Shown here: positions 32,635 through 41,469 of the stretch, piece by piece
Layout: every line of letters begins with the position of its first letter
Numbering within the stretch: position 1 is the first letter of the stretch
Assembly (NCBI RefSeq): GCF_002217755.1
Contig: NZ_BCFL01000018.1
Location: 62,001-126,000 of the forward strand
Reading direction: 5' to 3'
Source of the DNA: Streptomyces hyaluromycini
GTDB lineage: Bacteria > Actinomycetota > Actinomycetes > Streptomycetales > Streptomycetaceae
DNA: 64,000 nt
Made by a program: the position numbers and the translations under genes
Notes under the pieces: model-generated
The model's database searches: none
What the model saw: only the letters and a program-made list of their open reading frames with translations
What the model was told of the DNA's origin: nothing

Positions 32635-33405
32635 ATGACCACCAGGACGGCGGAAGAGCGCCAGCGCGAGATCGTGCGGGCCGCCCGGACCACCGGTTCC
32701 GTGGACGTCACCGCGCTCGCCGCCGAGCTGGGCGTGGCCAAGGAGACCATCCGGCGCGATCTGCGCGCCCTGGAGGACCACGGGCTGGTGCGGCGCACCC
32801 ACGGCGGCGCCTACCCGGTGGAGAGCGCCGGTTTCGAGACCACGCTCGCGTTCCGGTCGACCAGCCATGTCCCGGAGAAGCGCCGGGTCGCGTCCGCCGC
32901 CGCCGAGCTGATAGGCGACGCCGAGACCGTCTTCGTCGACGAGGGCTTCACCCCCCAGCTCATCGCCGAGGCGCTGCCCGGGGACCGGCCGCTGACCGTG
33001 GTCACCGCGTCCCTGCCGGTGGCGGGTGCGCTCGCGGAGGCCGAGAACGTCTCCGTCCTGCTGCTCGGCGGACGGGTCCGCTCCGGCACCCTCGCCACCG
33101 TCGACCACTGGACGACGAAGATGCTCGCCGGCTTCGTCATCGACCTCGCCTACATCGGCGCCAACGGCATCTCCCGCGAGCACGGCCTGACCACCCCCGA
33201 CCCGGCGGTCAGCGAGGTGAAGGCGCAGGCGATCCGGGCCGCGCGCCGCACCGTGTTCGCGGGCGTGCACACCAAGTTCGGGGCGGTCAGCTTCTGCCGG
33301 TTCGCGGAGATCGGCGAGCTGGAGGCCATCGTCACCAGCACCCTGCTGCCCGCCTCCGAGGCCCACCGCTACTCGCTCCAGGGCCCCCAGGTCATCCGCG
33401 TCTGA
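32635..33405 (+). CDS. DeoR/GlpR-family transcriptional regulator
   Basis: The 256-residue protein has a DeoR helix-turn-helix (about 10-65, VDVTALAAELGVAKETIRRDLRALEDHGLVRRTHGGA) and a C-terminal DeoRC sugar-phosphate-sensing domain (VFVDEGFTPQLIAEAL, VLLLGGRVRSGT, IGANGISREHGLTTPD). The ATG at 32635 is chosen because the HTH begins right after it; the frame extends upstream to 32569 without a ribosome site. It is followed by a polyol-type ABC importer and dehydrogenase in the same direction and probably represses them, releasing DNA when a phosphorylated sugar or polyol is present. Confidence 0.92.
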   Translation: MTTRTAEERQREIVRAARTTGSVDVTALAAELGVAKETIRRDLRALEDHGLVRRTHGGAYPVESAGFETTLAFRSTSHVPEKRRVASAAAELIGDAETVFVDEGFTPQLIAEALPGDRPLTVVTASLPVAGALAEAENVSVLLLGGRVRSGTLATVDHWTTKMLAGFVIDLAYIGANGISREHGLTTPDPAVSEVKAQAIRAARRTVFAGVHTKFGAVSFCRFAEIGELEAIVTSTLLPASEAHRYSLQGPQVIRV

Positions 33406-33409
33406 CCCG

Positions 33410-33460
33410 CCGAGCCGCCTGACCCACCGAGCCGCCCGACACACCGAACCGTCCGACAAA
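33410..33460. repeat. 17-bp tandem repeat between deoR and the importer genes
   Basis: Three 17-base units, CCGAGCCGCCTGACCCA (33410), CCGAGCCGCCCGACACA (33427) and CCGAACCGTCCGACAAA (33444), are followed by a partial fourth, CCGAACA. The repeat begins 4 bases after the deoR stop codon, in the leader of the importer operon. Confidence 0.8.
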
Positions 33461-33537
33461 CCGAACACAGTCCCCGAGCCGCACACCCGCGCCCACCCGG
33501 GCCCGTTATATCCCCATAAGTTCTCCAGGAGCACCCC

Positions 33538-34908
33538 ATGCGAACCCAGAGCCGACGAACGCCCCGCGCCCTGTTTGCGGTGGCCGCCGCAGGAACGCTG
33601 ACCACCTCGCTGCTCGCCGGCTGTTCGGGCGCCGGCGCGGGCGGCGGTTCCTCCGCCCACTCCATCAACGTCCTGATGGTGAACAACCCGCAGATGGTGG
33701 AGCTGCAGAAGCTCACCGCGGCCAACTTCACCAAGGACACCGGGATCAAGGTGAACTTCACCGTGCTGCCCGAGAACGACGTCCGGGACAAGATCAGCCA
33801 GGACTTCGCCAACCAGGCCGGCCAGTACGACGTCGCCACGCTCTCGAACTACGAGATCCCGATCTACGCCAAGAACGGCTGGCTGGAGCCGATGGACTCG
33901 TACGTCAAGAAGGACACCGCCTTCGACCAGCAGGACATCCTCAAGCCGATGCAGCAGGCCCTCACCGCGGCGGACGGCAAGCTGTACGGCGAACCCTTCT
34001 ACGGCGAGTCGTCCTTCCTGATGTACCGCAAGGACGTCTTCCAGAAGAAGGGGCTGACCATGCCGGCCCACCCCACCTGGCAGCAGGTCGCCGACCTGGC
34101 CGCCAAGGTGGACGGCGCGGAGCCCGGCATGAAGGGCATCTGTCTGCGCGGGCTGCCCGGCTGGGGCGAGATGCTGGCCCCGCTGACCACGGTCGTCAAC
34201 ACCTTCGGCGGCACCTGGTTCGACAAGGACTGGAAGGCTCAGCTGGACGCCCCCGAGTTCAAGCAGGCCACGCAGTTCTACGTCGACCTGGTCCGCAAGC
34301 ACGGCGAGGCCGGCGCCGCCCAGTCCGGCTTCGCCGAGTGCCTGAACGACACGACCCAGGGCAAGACCGCGATGTGGTACGACGCCACCTCCGGCGCGGG
34401 TTCGCTGGAGGCCTCCGGCTCCCCGGTGAAGGGCAAGATGGGCTACGTCCCGGCGCCGGTCGAGAAGACCGACAGCTCCGGCTGGCTCTACACCTGGGCG
34501 TGGGGCATCCAGAAGGCGTCCAAGAACCCGGACGACGCCTGGAAGTTCATCTCGTGGGCGTCGAGCAAGGGCTACGAGAACCTCGTGGGCGAGAAGGCGG
34601 GCTGGGCCAACGTGCCGGCCGGCAAGCGCACCTCGACGTACGACATCCCGCAGTACCGCAAGGAGGCGGCCGCCTTCGCGGACGTCACCCGGGACGCCAT
34701 CGCCGGCGCCAAGCCCAACGACCCGGGTGTGCAGCCGCGGCCCGCGCCCGGCATCCAGTTCGTCGACATCCCCGAGTTCACCGACCTGGGCACCAAGGTC
34801 TCCCAGGAGATCAGCTCCGCCGTCGCCGGCCAGCAGTCCGTGGACGACGCGCTGAAGAAGGCACAGAAGCTCGCCGAGGCCGTCGGCAAGAAGTACGAGG
34901 GATCATGA
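33538..34908 (+). CDS. Polyol/sugar ABC transporter substrate-binding lipoprotein
   Basis: The 456-residue protein has a lipoprotein signal with an exact lipobox (LLAGCSG, Cys at residue 29) and a family 1 solute-binding fold (FTKDTGIKVNFTVLPENDVRDKISQDFANQAGQYDVATLSNYEIPIYAKNGWLEPM). It most resembles sorbitol/mannitol-type binding proteins. The next gene starts inside its stop codon (ATGA). With two permeases and a zinc alcohol dehydrogenase downstream, the operon would import and oxidise a polyol. The cargo is inferred from gene content. Confidence 0.9.
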   Translation: MRTQSRRTPRALFAVAAAGTLTTSLLAGCSGAGAGGGSSAHSINVLMVNNPQMVELQKLTAANFTKDTGIKVNFTVLPENDVRDKISQDFANQAGQYDVATLSNYEIPIYAKNGWLEPMDSYVKKDTAFDQQDILKPMQQALTAADGKLYGEPFYGESSFLMYRKDVFQKKGLTMPAHPTWQQVADLAAKVDGAEPGMKGICLRGLPGWGEMLAPLTTVVNTFGGTWFDKDWKAQLDAPEFKQATQFYVDLVRKHGEAGAAQSGFAECLNDTTQGKTAMWYDATSGAGSLEASGSPVKGKMGYVPAPVEKTDSSGWLYTWAWGIQKASKNPDDAWKFISWASSKGYENLVGEKAGWANVPAGKRTSTYDIPQYRKEAAAFADVTRDAIAGAKPNDPGVQPRPAPGIQFVDIPEFTDLGTKVSQEISSAVAGQQSVDDALKKAQKLAEAVGKKYEGS

Positions 34909-35846
34909 CCGCCACCGCCTCCCCCCGGGTCGCCGCCGCCACCGCGCGGCCGGCGCCCCGGCCCCCGTCCGACCGTCTGCGGGCCTGGGCCACCCGGGCC
35001 CCGCTGCTGCCCGCGCTGGTCTTCATGATCGTGGTGACCCAGCTGCCGTTCGTGGCGACCGTGGTGATCTCGTTCTTCGACTGGAACGCGCTCTATCCGA
35101 AGGACCGCCACTTCACCGGCATCGACAACTACCGCCAGGTCCTGACCGACCCGGACCTGCGCCACTCGGTGTGGACGACGGTCCTGCTGACGGTCACCGT
35201 GGTACTGGTCAGCCTGGTCCTGGGACTGGTGGTGGCCCTGCTGCTGAACCGGAAGTTCCGGGGCCGGGGCGTGGTCCGCACGCTGATGATCGCGCCGTTC
35301 CTGATCGTCCCGGTCGCGGCGGCGCTGCTGTGGAAGCACGTGCTCTACAACCCCGAGTACGGCCTGCTCAACGGCCTGCTGCACTACGTCGGCGGCCCCC
35401 AGCCGGACTGGATCTCCGACAACCCGCTGCTCGCGGTCGAGGCCGCCCTGGTGTGGCAGTGGACGCCGTTCATGATGCTGATCCTGCTGGCCGGGCTGCA
35501 GAGCCGCGACCAGCAGCAGCTGGAGGCGGCCCGGGTGGACGGCGCGAGCGACTGGCAGATCTTCCGCTACCTGACCCTCCCGCATCTGCGCCGGTACCTC
35601 GAACTCGGCGGCCTGCTGGGATCGATCTACATCGTGCAGAACTTCGACGCGGTCTTCACGATCACCTCCGGCGGCCTGGGTACCGCCAACCTCCCCTACA
35701 CCGTCTACCAGAGCTTCTACCAGGCGCACGAGAACGGCCTCGCCTCGGCCGCGGGCGTCGTGGTGGTCATCGGCTCGATCATCATCGCGACCTTCGCCCT
35801 GCGTGTGGTGTCGTCGCTGTTCCGCGAGGAGGTGTCCCGCGCATGA
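34905..35846 (+). CDS. ABC transporter permease (polyol/sugar, MalF-type)
   Basis: The 313-residue protein has six membrane helices and the EAA loop QLEAARVDGASDWQIFRYLTLPHLRRYLELG. ATG 34905 overlaps the binding-protein stop codon (ATGA) and its own stop overlaps the next start in the same way, so the whole importer is translationally coupled. Upstream in-frame sequence belongs to the binding-protein gene in another frame. Confidence 0.93.
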   Translation: MTATASPRVAAATARPAPRPPSDRLRAWATRAPLLPALVFMIVVTQLPFVATVVISFFDWNALYPKDRHFTGIDNYRQVLTDPDLRHSVWTTVLLTVTVVLVSLVLGLVVALLLNRKFRGRGVVRTLMIAPFLIVPVAAALLWKHVLYNPEYGLLNGLLHYVGGPQPDWISDNPLLAVEAALVWQWTPFMMLILLAGLQSRDQQQLEAARVDGASDWQIFRYLTLPHLRRYLELGGLLGSIYIVQNFDAVFTITSGGLGTANLPYTVYQSFYQAHENGLASAAGVVVVIGSIIIATFALRVVSSLFREEVSRA

Positions 35847-36679
35847 ACACCGCCCTGAACGTCCTGCGGCGCAACGGACTCGGGCTGGTCGCGTGGCTGA
35901 CCGGGATCGTGTTCTTCCTGCCCATCGCCTGGATGGCGCTGACGTCCTTCCACTCCGAGGCGGACGCGGCGACCAACCCGCCGTCCTTCACCGCCGGCCT
36001 CACCCTGGACAGCTACCGCGAGTTCTTCGGCGTCGGCGGCGGGGCGAGCCCGTGGCCCGCCCTGATCAACTCGGCGATGGCGTCGGTGGTCTCCACGCTC
36101 TTCGTCCTCCTGCTGGCCTTCCCCGCGGCCTACGCGCTGTCGATCCGCCGGGTGCGGAAGTGGACGGACGTGCTGTTCTTCTTCCTCTCCACGAAGATGC
36201 TGCCGGCCGTGGCGGGCCTGCTGCCGATCTACCTGTTCGCGAAGAACGCCGGGATGCTCGACAACATCTGGCTCCTGATCATCCTCTACACCTCCATGAA
36301 CCTGCCGATCGCGGTGTGGATGATGCAGTCCTTCCTCGCCGAGGTCCCGGTCGAGGTCATCGAGGCCGCGCGGGTGGACGGGGCCCGGCTGCCGACGATC
36401 CTCGCGCGCGTGGTCGCCCCCATCTCCCTCCCGGGCGTCGCCGCCACCGCGCTGATCTGCTTCATCTTCAGCTGGAACGAACTGCTCTTCGCACGCGTGC
36501 TGACGGGCGTGGTCGCCGAGACCGCCCCCGTCTTCCTGACCGGCTTCATCACCAGCCAGGGCCTGTTCCTGGCGAAGGTGTGCGCCGCGTCGCTCGTCGT
36601 CTCCCTGCCGGTGCTCGCCGCGGGGTTCACCGCCCAGGACAAACTGGTCCAGGGCCTGTCCTTGGGAGCCGTGAAATGA
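35843..36679 (+). CDS. ABC transporter permease (polyol/sugar, MalG-type)
   Basis: The 278-residue protein has six membrane helices and the EAA loop VEVIEAARVDGARLPTILARVVAPISLPG. It starts with ATG 35843 inside the previous stop codon. It pairs with the permease before it. No ATPase gene follows; instead the dehydrogenase gene starts inside its stop codon, so the importer must use an ATPase from elsewhere. Confidence 0.93.
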   Translation: MNTALNVLRRNGLGLVAWLTGIVFFLPIAWMALTSFHSEADAATNPPSFTAGLTLDSYREFFGVGGGASPWPALINSAMASVVSTLFVLLLAFPAAYALSIRRVRKWTDVLFFFLSTKMLPAVAGLLPIYLFAKNAGMLDNIWLLIILYTSMNLPIAVWMMQSFLAEVPVEVIEAARVDGARLPTILARVVAPISLPGVAATALICFIFSWNELLFARVLTGVVAETAPVFLTGFITSQGLFLAKVCAASLVVSLPVLAAGFTAQDKLVQGLSLGAVK

Positions 36680-37665
36680 AGGCCGCCGTCATCGAGTCCG
36701 TGGGCCGCGCCGTCGTCACCGAGGTCCCCGACCCGACACCGGGCCCCCGCGAGGTCGTCGTGGAGGTGGCCGCCTGCGGCCTGTGCGGCACGGACCTGCA
36801 CATCCTCCAGGGCGAGTTCGCCCCCAAGCTGCCGATCGTGCCGGGCCACGAGTTCGCCGGCGAGGTGGTCGGCGTCGGCTCCCAGGTGACCGAGGTGGCG
36901 ATCGGCGACCGGGTCGCGGTCGACCCGTCCCTGTACTGCCACGAGTGCCGGCAGTGCCGCAACGGCCACAACAACCTCTGCGAGCGGTGGGCCGCGATCG
37001 GCGTGACCGTGCCGGGCGGGGCCGCGCAGTACGCGGTGGCCCCGGTCGCCAACTGCGTGAAGCTCCCCGAGCACGTCCGCACCCAGGACGCGGCCCTGGT
37101 CGAGCCCCTGTCGTGCGCGGTGCGCGGCTACGACGTCCTCCAGTCCCGGCTGGGCGCGCACGTCCTCATCTACGGCTCGGGGACGATGGGGCTGATGATG
37201 CTGGAGCTGGCCAAGCGGACCGGCGCGGCGAGCGTGGACGTGGTGGACCTGAACCCCGTCCGGCTGGAGACCGCCCGACAGCTCGGCGTCTCCGGGTCCG
37301 CGGCGAACCCCGACGAGCTGGACCGCCCGCAGGGCTGGGACCTGGTGATCGACGCGACCGGCAACGCGGCGGCGATCCAGGACGGCCTGGAGCGGGTCGC
37401 CAAGGCGGGCACGTTCCTCCAGTTCGGCGTCGCCGACTACGCGACCCGGGTGACGATCGACCCGTACCGCATCTACAACCAGGAGATCACCATCACCGGC
37501 TCCATGGCCGTCCTGCACAGCTACGAGCGGGCGGCGGAGCTGTTCGCGAACGGCGTCCTGGACCCGGACGTCTTCATCAGCGACCGCCTCCCGCTGGACA
37601 GCTATCCGCAGGCGCTGGAGCAGTTCGCGGCGGGCGTGGGACGGAAGATCGTCGTGATCCCCTGA
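36676..37665 (+). CDS. Zinc-dependent alcohol/polyol dehydrogenase (MDR family)
   Basis: The 329-residue enzyme has the catalytic-zinc motifs CGLCGTDLH (C37) and GHEFAGE (H58, E59), all four structural-zinc cysteines C88, C91, C94 and C102, and the Rossmann segment IYGSGTMGLMMLELAKRTGA. It should oxidise a polyol to a ketose, or a similar alcohol, with NAD(P)+. It is the last gene of a four-gene coupled operon (each stop overlaps the next start as ATGA) with a polyol-type importer, which fits a sorbitol, mannitol or arabitol dehydrogenase. Confidence 0.92.
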   Translation: MKAAVIESVGRAVVTEVPDPTPGPREVVVEVAACGLCGTDLHILQGEFAPKLPIVPGHEFAGEVVGVGSQVTEVAIGDRVAVDPSLYCHECRQCRNGHNNLCERWAAIGVTVPGGAAQYAVAPVANCVKLPEHVRTQDAALVEPLSCAVRGYDVLQSRLGAHVLIYGSGTMGLMMLELAKRTGAASVDVVDLNPVRLETARQLGVSGSAANPDELDRPQGWDLVIDATGNAAAIQDGLERVAKAGTFLQFGVADYATRVTIDPYRIYNQEITITGSMAVLHSYERAAELFANGVLDPDVFISDRLPLDSYPQALEQFAAGVGRKIVVIP

Positions 37666-37727
37666 CCCGTTCGGGGGCCGGATCCCGGGTAAGGGAACAG
37701 TAAAGCGGGGTCGTTCGTTCACGGGGC

Positions 37728-38936
37728 ATGACAGCTATGACCCCTGGCTCGAACATCCCTCTTCCCGCCCCCCGGGTGGCGGTGGACGTCGCCGCTCCGG
37801 TGCGGCTCGACGTGTCGGGCCTGCTGCTCACGGGCGACGGCAAGGTGCGCTCCGACGACGACTTCATCTTCTACAACCAGCCGATCGGGCCCGGTGTGAC
37901 GTACCGCTCCGGCGGCGGTACGGCACCGGACGCGATCGTCGTCGACACGGCCGCCCTGCCGCCCGGCATCGAGAAGATCGTGGTCACCGCGAGCCCCGAC
38001 GCCGCCGGCCAGACCTTCCAGGGCATCGAGCCGACGGCGACGATCCGCAACGCGGACGACGGCTCGGTGCTGGCCACCTTCACGCCGCCGCAGCTGGGCA
38101 CGGAGACGGCCCTGGTGGTCGTGGAGATCTATCTGCGCGGCGGCGCGTGGAAGGCGCGCGCGGTGGGGCAGGGGTACGCGAACGGACTGGCCGGCATCGC
38201 CACGGACTTCGGCGTGACCGTGGAGGAGCCGGCACCCGCCCCGGCGGCCCCGGTCGCCCGGCCGGCGGCCCCCGTCGCCCAGCCAGCGGCCCCGGTCGCC
38301 CAACCCGCACCCCCCGCGGCTCCCCCGGCCCCGCCCGCGGCGCCCGCTCCCGGCACCGGGAAGATCAACCTCGACAAGGGCAGGGTCAGCCTCCAGAAGA
38401 ACCAGACCGTGTCCCTGGTCAAGGGCGGCCGCCCGCTGCTCTCCCAGGTCAAGATGGGCCTGGGCTGGGAACCGGCGTTCCGCGGCAAGGACATCGACCT
38501 GGACGCCTCGGTCATCGCGTACGGCCCGCAGCGCGACCACGTCGACAGCTGCTACTTCGGCAAGCTGTCCATCCTGGGCGGCGCGATCAAGCACTCCGGC
38601 GACAACCTCACCGGCGAGGGCGGCGGAGACGACGAGGTGATCGTGGTCGACCTCGGCCGGATCCCCCCGGAGGTCACCGGCCTGGTCTTCACGGTCAACT
38701 CGTTCTCCGGCCAGAAGTTCACCGAGGTCGCCAAGGCCTACTGCCGCCTGCTGGACGCCGCGACCGGCGAGGAGCTGGTCCGCTTCGACCTGACGAGCGC
38801 CGAGGCGCAGACGGGCGTGATGATGGCGAAGCTGGTCCGCCAGTTCACCGGTGAGTGGGACATGACGGCGATGGGCTCGTTCGTGAAGGCCCGTACGGTA
38901 CGGAACATGGTGAAGCCGGGGGCGGAGGCGCTCTGA
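37728..38936 (+). CDS. Tandem TerD-domain protein
   Basis: The 402-residue protein has two TerD-type domains: residues about 20-170 (RLDVSGLLLTGDGKVRSDDDFIFYNQP is a TerD calcium-binding motif region) and about 225-395 (VKMGLGWEPAFRGKDIDLDASVIAYG, typical of TerD). They are joined by an Ala/Pro-rich linker (about 175-222) with repeats of PAAPVA. TerD proteins bind calcium and belong to the tellurite/stress response systems of bacteria; Streptomyces carry many copies. No other ter genes are beside it. The second ATG at 37737 could also be the start. A hairpin at 38957-38981 follows. Confidence 0.9.
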   Translation: MTAMTPGSNIPLPAPRVAVDVAAPVRLDVSGLLLTGDGKVRSDDDFIFYNQPIGPGVTYRSGGGTAPDAIVVDTAALPPGIEKIVVTASPDAAGQTFQGIEPTATIRNADDGSVLATFTPPQLGTETALVVVEIYLRGGAWKARAVGQGYANGLAGIATDFGVTVEEPAPAPAAPVARPAAPVAQPAAPVAQPAPPAAPPAPPAAPAPGTGKINLDKGRVSLQKNQTVSLVKGGRPLLSQVKMGLGWEPAFRGKDIDLDASVIAYGPQRDHVDSCYFGKLSILGGAIKHSGDNLTGEGGGDDEVIVVDLGRIPPEVTGLVFTVNSFSGQKFTEVAKAYCRLLDAATGEELVRFDLTSAEAQTGVMMAKLVRQFTGEWDMTAMGSFVKARTVRNMVKPGAEAL

Positions 38937-38956
38937 CCCGAGCTCGGTGACGGGTG

Positions 38957-38981
38957 TGCGGCCGTGGGCGCTACGGCCGCA
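38957..38981. terminator. Bidirectional hairpin between terD and tetR genes
   Basis: TGCGGCCGT (38957-38965) pairs with ACGGCCGCA (38973-38981), loop GGGCGCT. It overlaps the 3' end of the convergent tetR gene. Confidence 0.7.
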
Positions 38982-39537
38982 ACCCCTCCGTGAGCAGTGA
39001 CAGATAGCGCCGGATCTCCTTGCCCTGCCCGTCGGCCAGTTCCGACGCCGTGGCCAGTCCGTGCGCCAGGCGCAGGACCTCGATCGGCTCGATGTCGGAG
39101 CGCAGGGTGCCCTCCGCCTTCGCCGCGTCCACCAGACGGGTCGCCGCGCCGCGGACCGTCACACCGCAGGCCGCGACCGTGGCCGAACTGCCGTCCGTGA
39201 CCGCGGAACCCAGCAGGGCCTTCAGGCCGCGCACCTGGATGGTGGCGACGCACAGTTCGTTCAGCCACTCGGTCAGCGCCGCGCCCGGCGGAAGGACCGC
39301 GGCGAACTCGTCGGCCTTCGCCGCCAGCCCCTCCAGCCGGTCCACGAACGCGGCCTCCAGCAGCGCCTGCCGGGTCGGGAAATGCCGGTAGAGCGTGCCG
39401 GAGCCGACGCCCGCCCGTTTGGCGATGTCATCGAGGGACGCGTTCTCCCCCTGCTCGGCGAAGGCCTCGACGGCGACCTCCAGCAGCCGCTCGTAGTTAC
39501 GGCGAGCGTCCGCGCGCATGGGCCTGACCTGCGTCAT
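38971..39537 (-). CDS. TetR-family transcriptional regulator
   Basis: The 188-residue protein has the TetR DNA-binding domain (about 10-55, with AVEAFAEQGENASLDDIAKRAGVGSGTLYRHFPTRQALLEA) and a ligand domain of the type found with DHA2 exporters. It may start at M1 or at M7 (MRADARRNYERLL). It is divergent from an MFS exporter with an 11-bp inverted repeat between them, so it most likely represses both genes until the pump's cargo binds. Confidence 0.92.
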   Translation of the reverse strand: MTQVRPMRADARRNYERLLEVAVEAFAEQGENASLDDIAKRAGVGSGTLYRHFPTRQALLEAAFVDRLEGLAAKADEFAAVLPPGAALTEWLNELCVATIQVRGLKALLGSAVTDGSSATVAACGVTVRGAATRLVDAAKAEGTLRSDIEPIEVLRLAHGLATASELADGQGKEIRRYLSLLTEGLRP

Positions 39538-39561
39538 CCAGTTACTCCTTGCGAACCGGGG

Positions 39562-39600
39562 ACTCTCTCCGTATCTTATCGAAGACTAAACGGAGACAGT
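39562..39600. promoter_or_regulatory. Candidate TetR operator between tetR and MFS exporter genes
   Basis: ACTCTCTCCGT (39562-39572) and ACGGAGACAGT (39590-39600) match as an inverted repeat at 10 of 11 places, separated by an AT-rich 17-base centre that may hold the promoter. Confidence 0.65.
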
Positions 39601-39689
39601 CCCCGCTTACCGTCGTGTGCTCCACGGGCAGTCCGTCTGCCCGTACTTCACCATGCCCGCGCCGGGGACGCACAGACCGGGAGAACCTC

Positions 39690-41138
39690 ATGTCCGCCCC
39701 GTCCAGCCCGTCCGCCCCGTCCACCGCCGCCGACACCCCGCCGGACTCCCCGCACCCCGCGAGGCTCGGCTCCGCCCTCCTCGTCATCGTCACCGCCTAC
39801 ATGATGGTCGGCGTCGACTCCACCGTCGTCAACGTCGCGCTGCCCGACATCCAGCAGGGCCTGGGGTTCAGCCGTACCGGCCTGTCCTGGGTACTCAACG
39901 CCTACACCCTCGCCTTCGGCGGTCTGCTGCTGCTCGGCGGGCGGGTCGGCGACGTCGTGGGCCGCCGTCGTACGCTCGGCGCCGGAGCGCTGCTGTTCGC
40001 GCTGTCCTCGCTGCTCGGCGGAGTCGCCGCGGAGGGCGGCTGGCTGCTCGCGGCACGCGCGCTGCAGGGCGTCGGCGCCGCGCTAATCGCCCCCAGCACC
40101 CTGGCCCTGATCACCACCAACTTCCCCCAGGGCCCGCGCCGGCACCGCGCCCTGAGCGTCTACTCCTCCATGGCCGGCATCGGCGGCTCCGCCGGCCTGG
40201 TCCTGGGCGGCATGCTCACGTCGTGGGCGTCCTGGCGCTGGGCCCTGCTCATCAACGTGCCCATCGGCATCGCCCTGTTCGTGGCCCTGCCCCGGTTCGT
40301 CGCCGAGACCCCGCGGCACGCGGGCCGCTTCGACCTCGCGGGCGCGCTGACCGGGACGGCCGGGATGACCTCGCTGGTGTACGCGTTCATCCGGGTCTCG
40401 GAGGAGGGCTGGACCGACACCCAGTCCCTGCTCGGCTTCGGCTGCGCCGTCGCGCTGCTCTTCGGCTTCGCCCTGATCGAGTCCCGGGCCGGCCAGCCGA
40501 TCATGCCGCTGGGGCTGTTCGGCGACCGGGACCGGGCGGGCGGCTATCTCACCATCATGCTGCTGCCCGCGGGCATGTTCGGCGCCTTCTACTTCCTCAC
40601 CCTCATCTGCCAGCAGGTCCTGGAGTACAGCCCGCTGCGCGCCGGGTTCGCCTTCCTGCCCATGACCCTGGCGATGTTCACCATGGTGCGGCTGCTGCCG
40701 AGGCTGCTGGCCCGCCTCGGGGCCAAGCCGGTGCTGCTGACCGGCATCGCCCTGCTGGTCGTCGCCGGCGGGTGGCTGTGGCGGCTGCGGCCCGGCGACG
40801 GCTACGTCACCGGGCTGCTCGGTCCGCTGCTGCTGCTCGGCGTGGGCGTCGGCCTGAGCTTCATGCCGCTCAACGCGACCATCCTCGCCCGTATCGAGCC
40901 CCGGGAGGCGGGGGCCGCGTCCGGACTGCTGCAGACGCTGCAGTGGCTCGGCGGCACCCTCGGACTCGCCGTCCTGGTCACCGTGTACGGCACGGTGACC
41001 AGGCAGGCGAGCGGCAGCCCGGCCGAGATCCTCACCCACGGCGCGTCCCGCGCCTTCGGCATCGGGTCGCTGGTGGCCATGGTCGCGTTGCTGGTGGCGG
41101 GGTTCGTGATCACAGGTCCGCGGAGGCATGGGGCCTAG
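39690..41138 (+). CDS. MFS transporter, DHA2 (14-TMS) family
   Basis: The 482-residue protein has the DHA2 motif VDSTVVNVALPDI in its first helix, WVLNAYTLAFGGLLLLGGRVGDVVGRRRTLG for motif A, and GIGGSAGLVLGGML for motif C. It should export drugs in exchange for protons. The ATG at 39690 follows GGGAG by 6 bases; the frame runs upstream across the operator and is not coding there. Its TAG stop lies in the CTAG target duplication of the MITE that follows directly. Regulated by the divergent TetR. Confidence 0.93.
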   Translation: MSAPSSPSAPSTAADTPPDSPHPARLGSALLVIVTAYMMVGVDSTVVNVALPDIQQGLGFSRTGLSWVLNAYTLAFGGLLLLGGRVGDVVGRRRTLGAGALLFALSSLLGGVAAEGGWLLAARALQGVGAALIAPSTLALITTNFPQGPRRHRALSVYSSMAGIGGSAGLVLGGMLTSWASWRWALLINVPIGIALFVALPRFVAETPRHAGRFDLAGALTGTAGMTSLVYAFIRVSEEGWTDTQSLLGFGCAVALLFGFALIESRAGQPIMPLGLFGDRDRAGGYLTIMLLPAGMFGAFYFLTLICQQVLEYSPLRAGFAFLPMTLAMFTMVRLLPRLLARLGAKPVLLTGIALLVVAGGWLWRLRPGDGYVTGLLGPLLLLGVGVGLSFMPLNATILARIEPREAGAASGLLQTLQWLGGTLGLAVLVTVYGTVTRQASGSPAEILTHGASRAFGIGSLVAMVALLVAGFVITGPRRHGA

Positions 41139-41309
41139 GGCCTGTCTGACAATTCCCGTCTGCCTCGCGACGCCATGCACGCACTCTCGCCGCACCGGGC
41201 GCAGACCCAAGTACGTCCAGTACGAGGGCCTACGCCCGGCACGCCGAGAGCACGCACCTGACGCCGCGAGGCCGCCCTCCGGGCGACGACGGGAATTGTC
41301 AGACAGGCC
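41139..41309. mobile_element. 171-bp MITE with perfect terminal inverted repeats and CTAG target duplication
   Basis: GGCCTGTCTGACAATTCCCG followed by TC (41139-41160) is repeated as its exact reverse complement at 41288-41309. Both ends are flanked by CTAG (41135-41138 and 41310-41313), the target duplication made by IS5-type transposases. The inner part is also largely self-complementary, so the whole element can fold into one long hairpin. It encodes no transposase and must have been moved by one encoded elsewhere. Confidence 0.88.
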
Positions 41310-41320
41310 CTAGGCGATCG

Positions 41321-41411
41321 TCGTCGGCTGCGGGTGTGTGGGGGCTGGTCGCGCCCACGCGGCGGCAGCCGCAAATCAGCTACAGCCCCGCGCCCCTGAC
41401 GGGGCGCTTTC
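41321..41411 (-). repeat. Dispersed 3'-end repeat, copy 5 (longer form)
   Basis: On the minus strand: GGGGCGC stem (with GCGCCCC), GCGCGGGGCTGTAGC, then a GCGGC/GCCGC stem with GCGTGGGCGCGACCAGCC and a CGCAGCCGACGA end. This longer form resembles the copy at 10250-10320, not the short copies. Confidence 0.75.
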
Positions 41412-41469
41412 GGAACCGGGGCGACATCGATCCGAGCGGGTCCGGTGAAGTCCGCCGGTCCGGCAGCGC

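Noticed and set aside
33410..33460. CRISPR array
   Set aside because: The units are adjacent 17-base tandem repeats without spacers.
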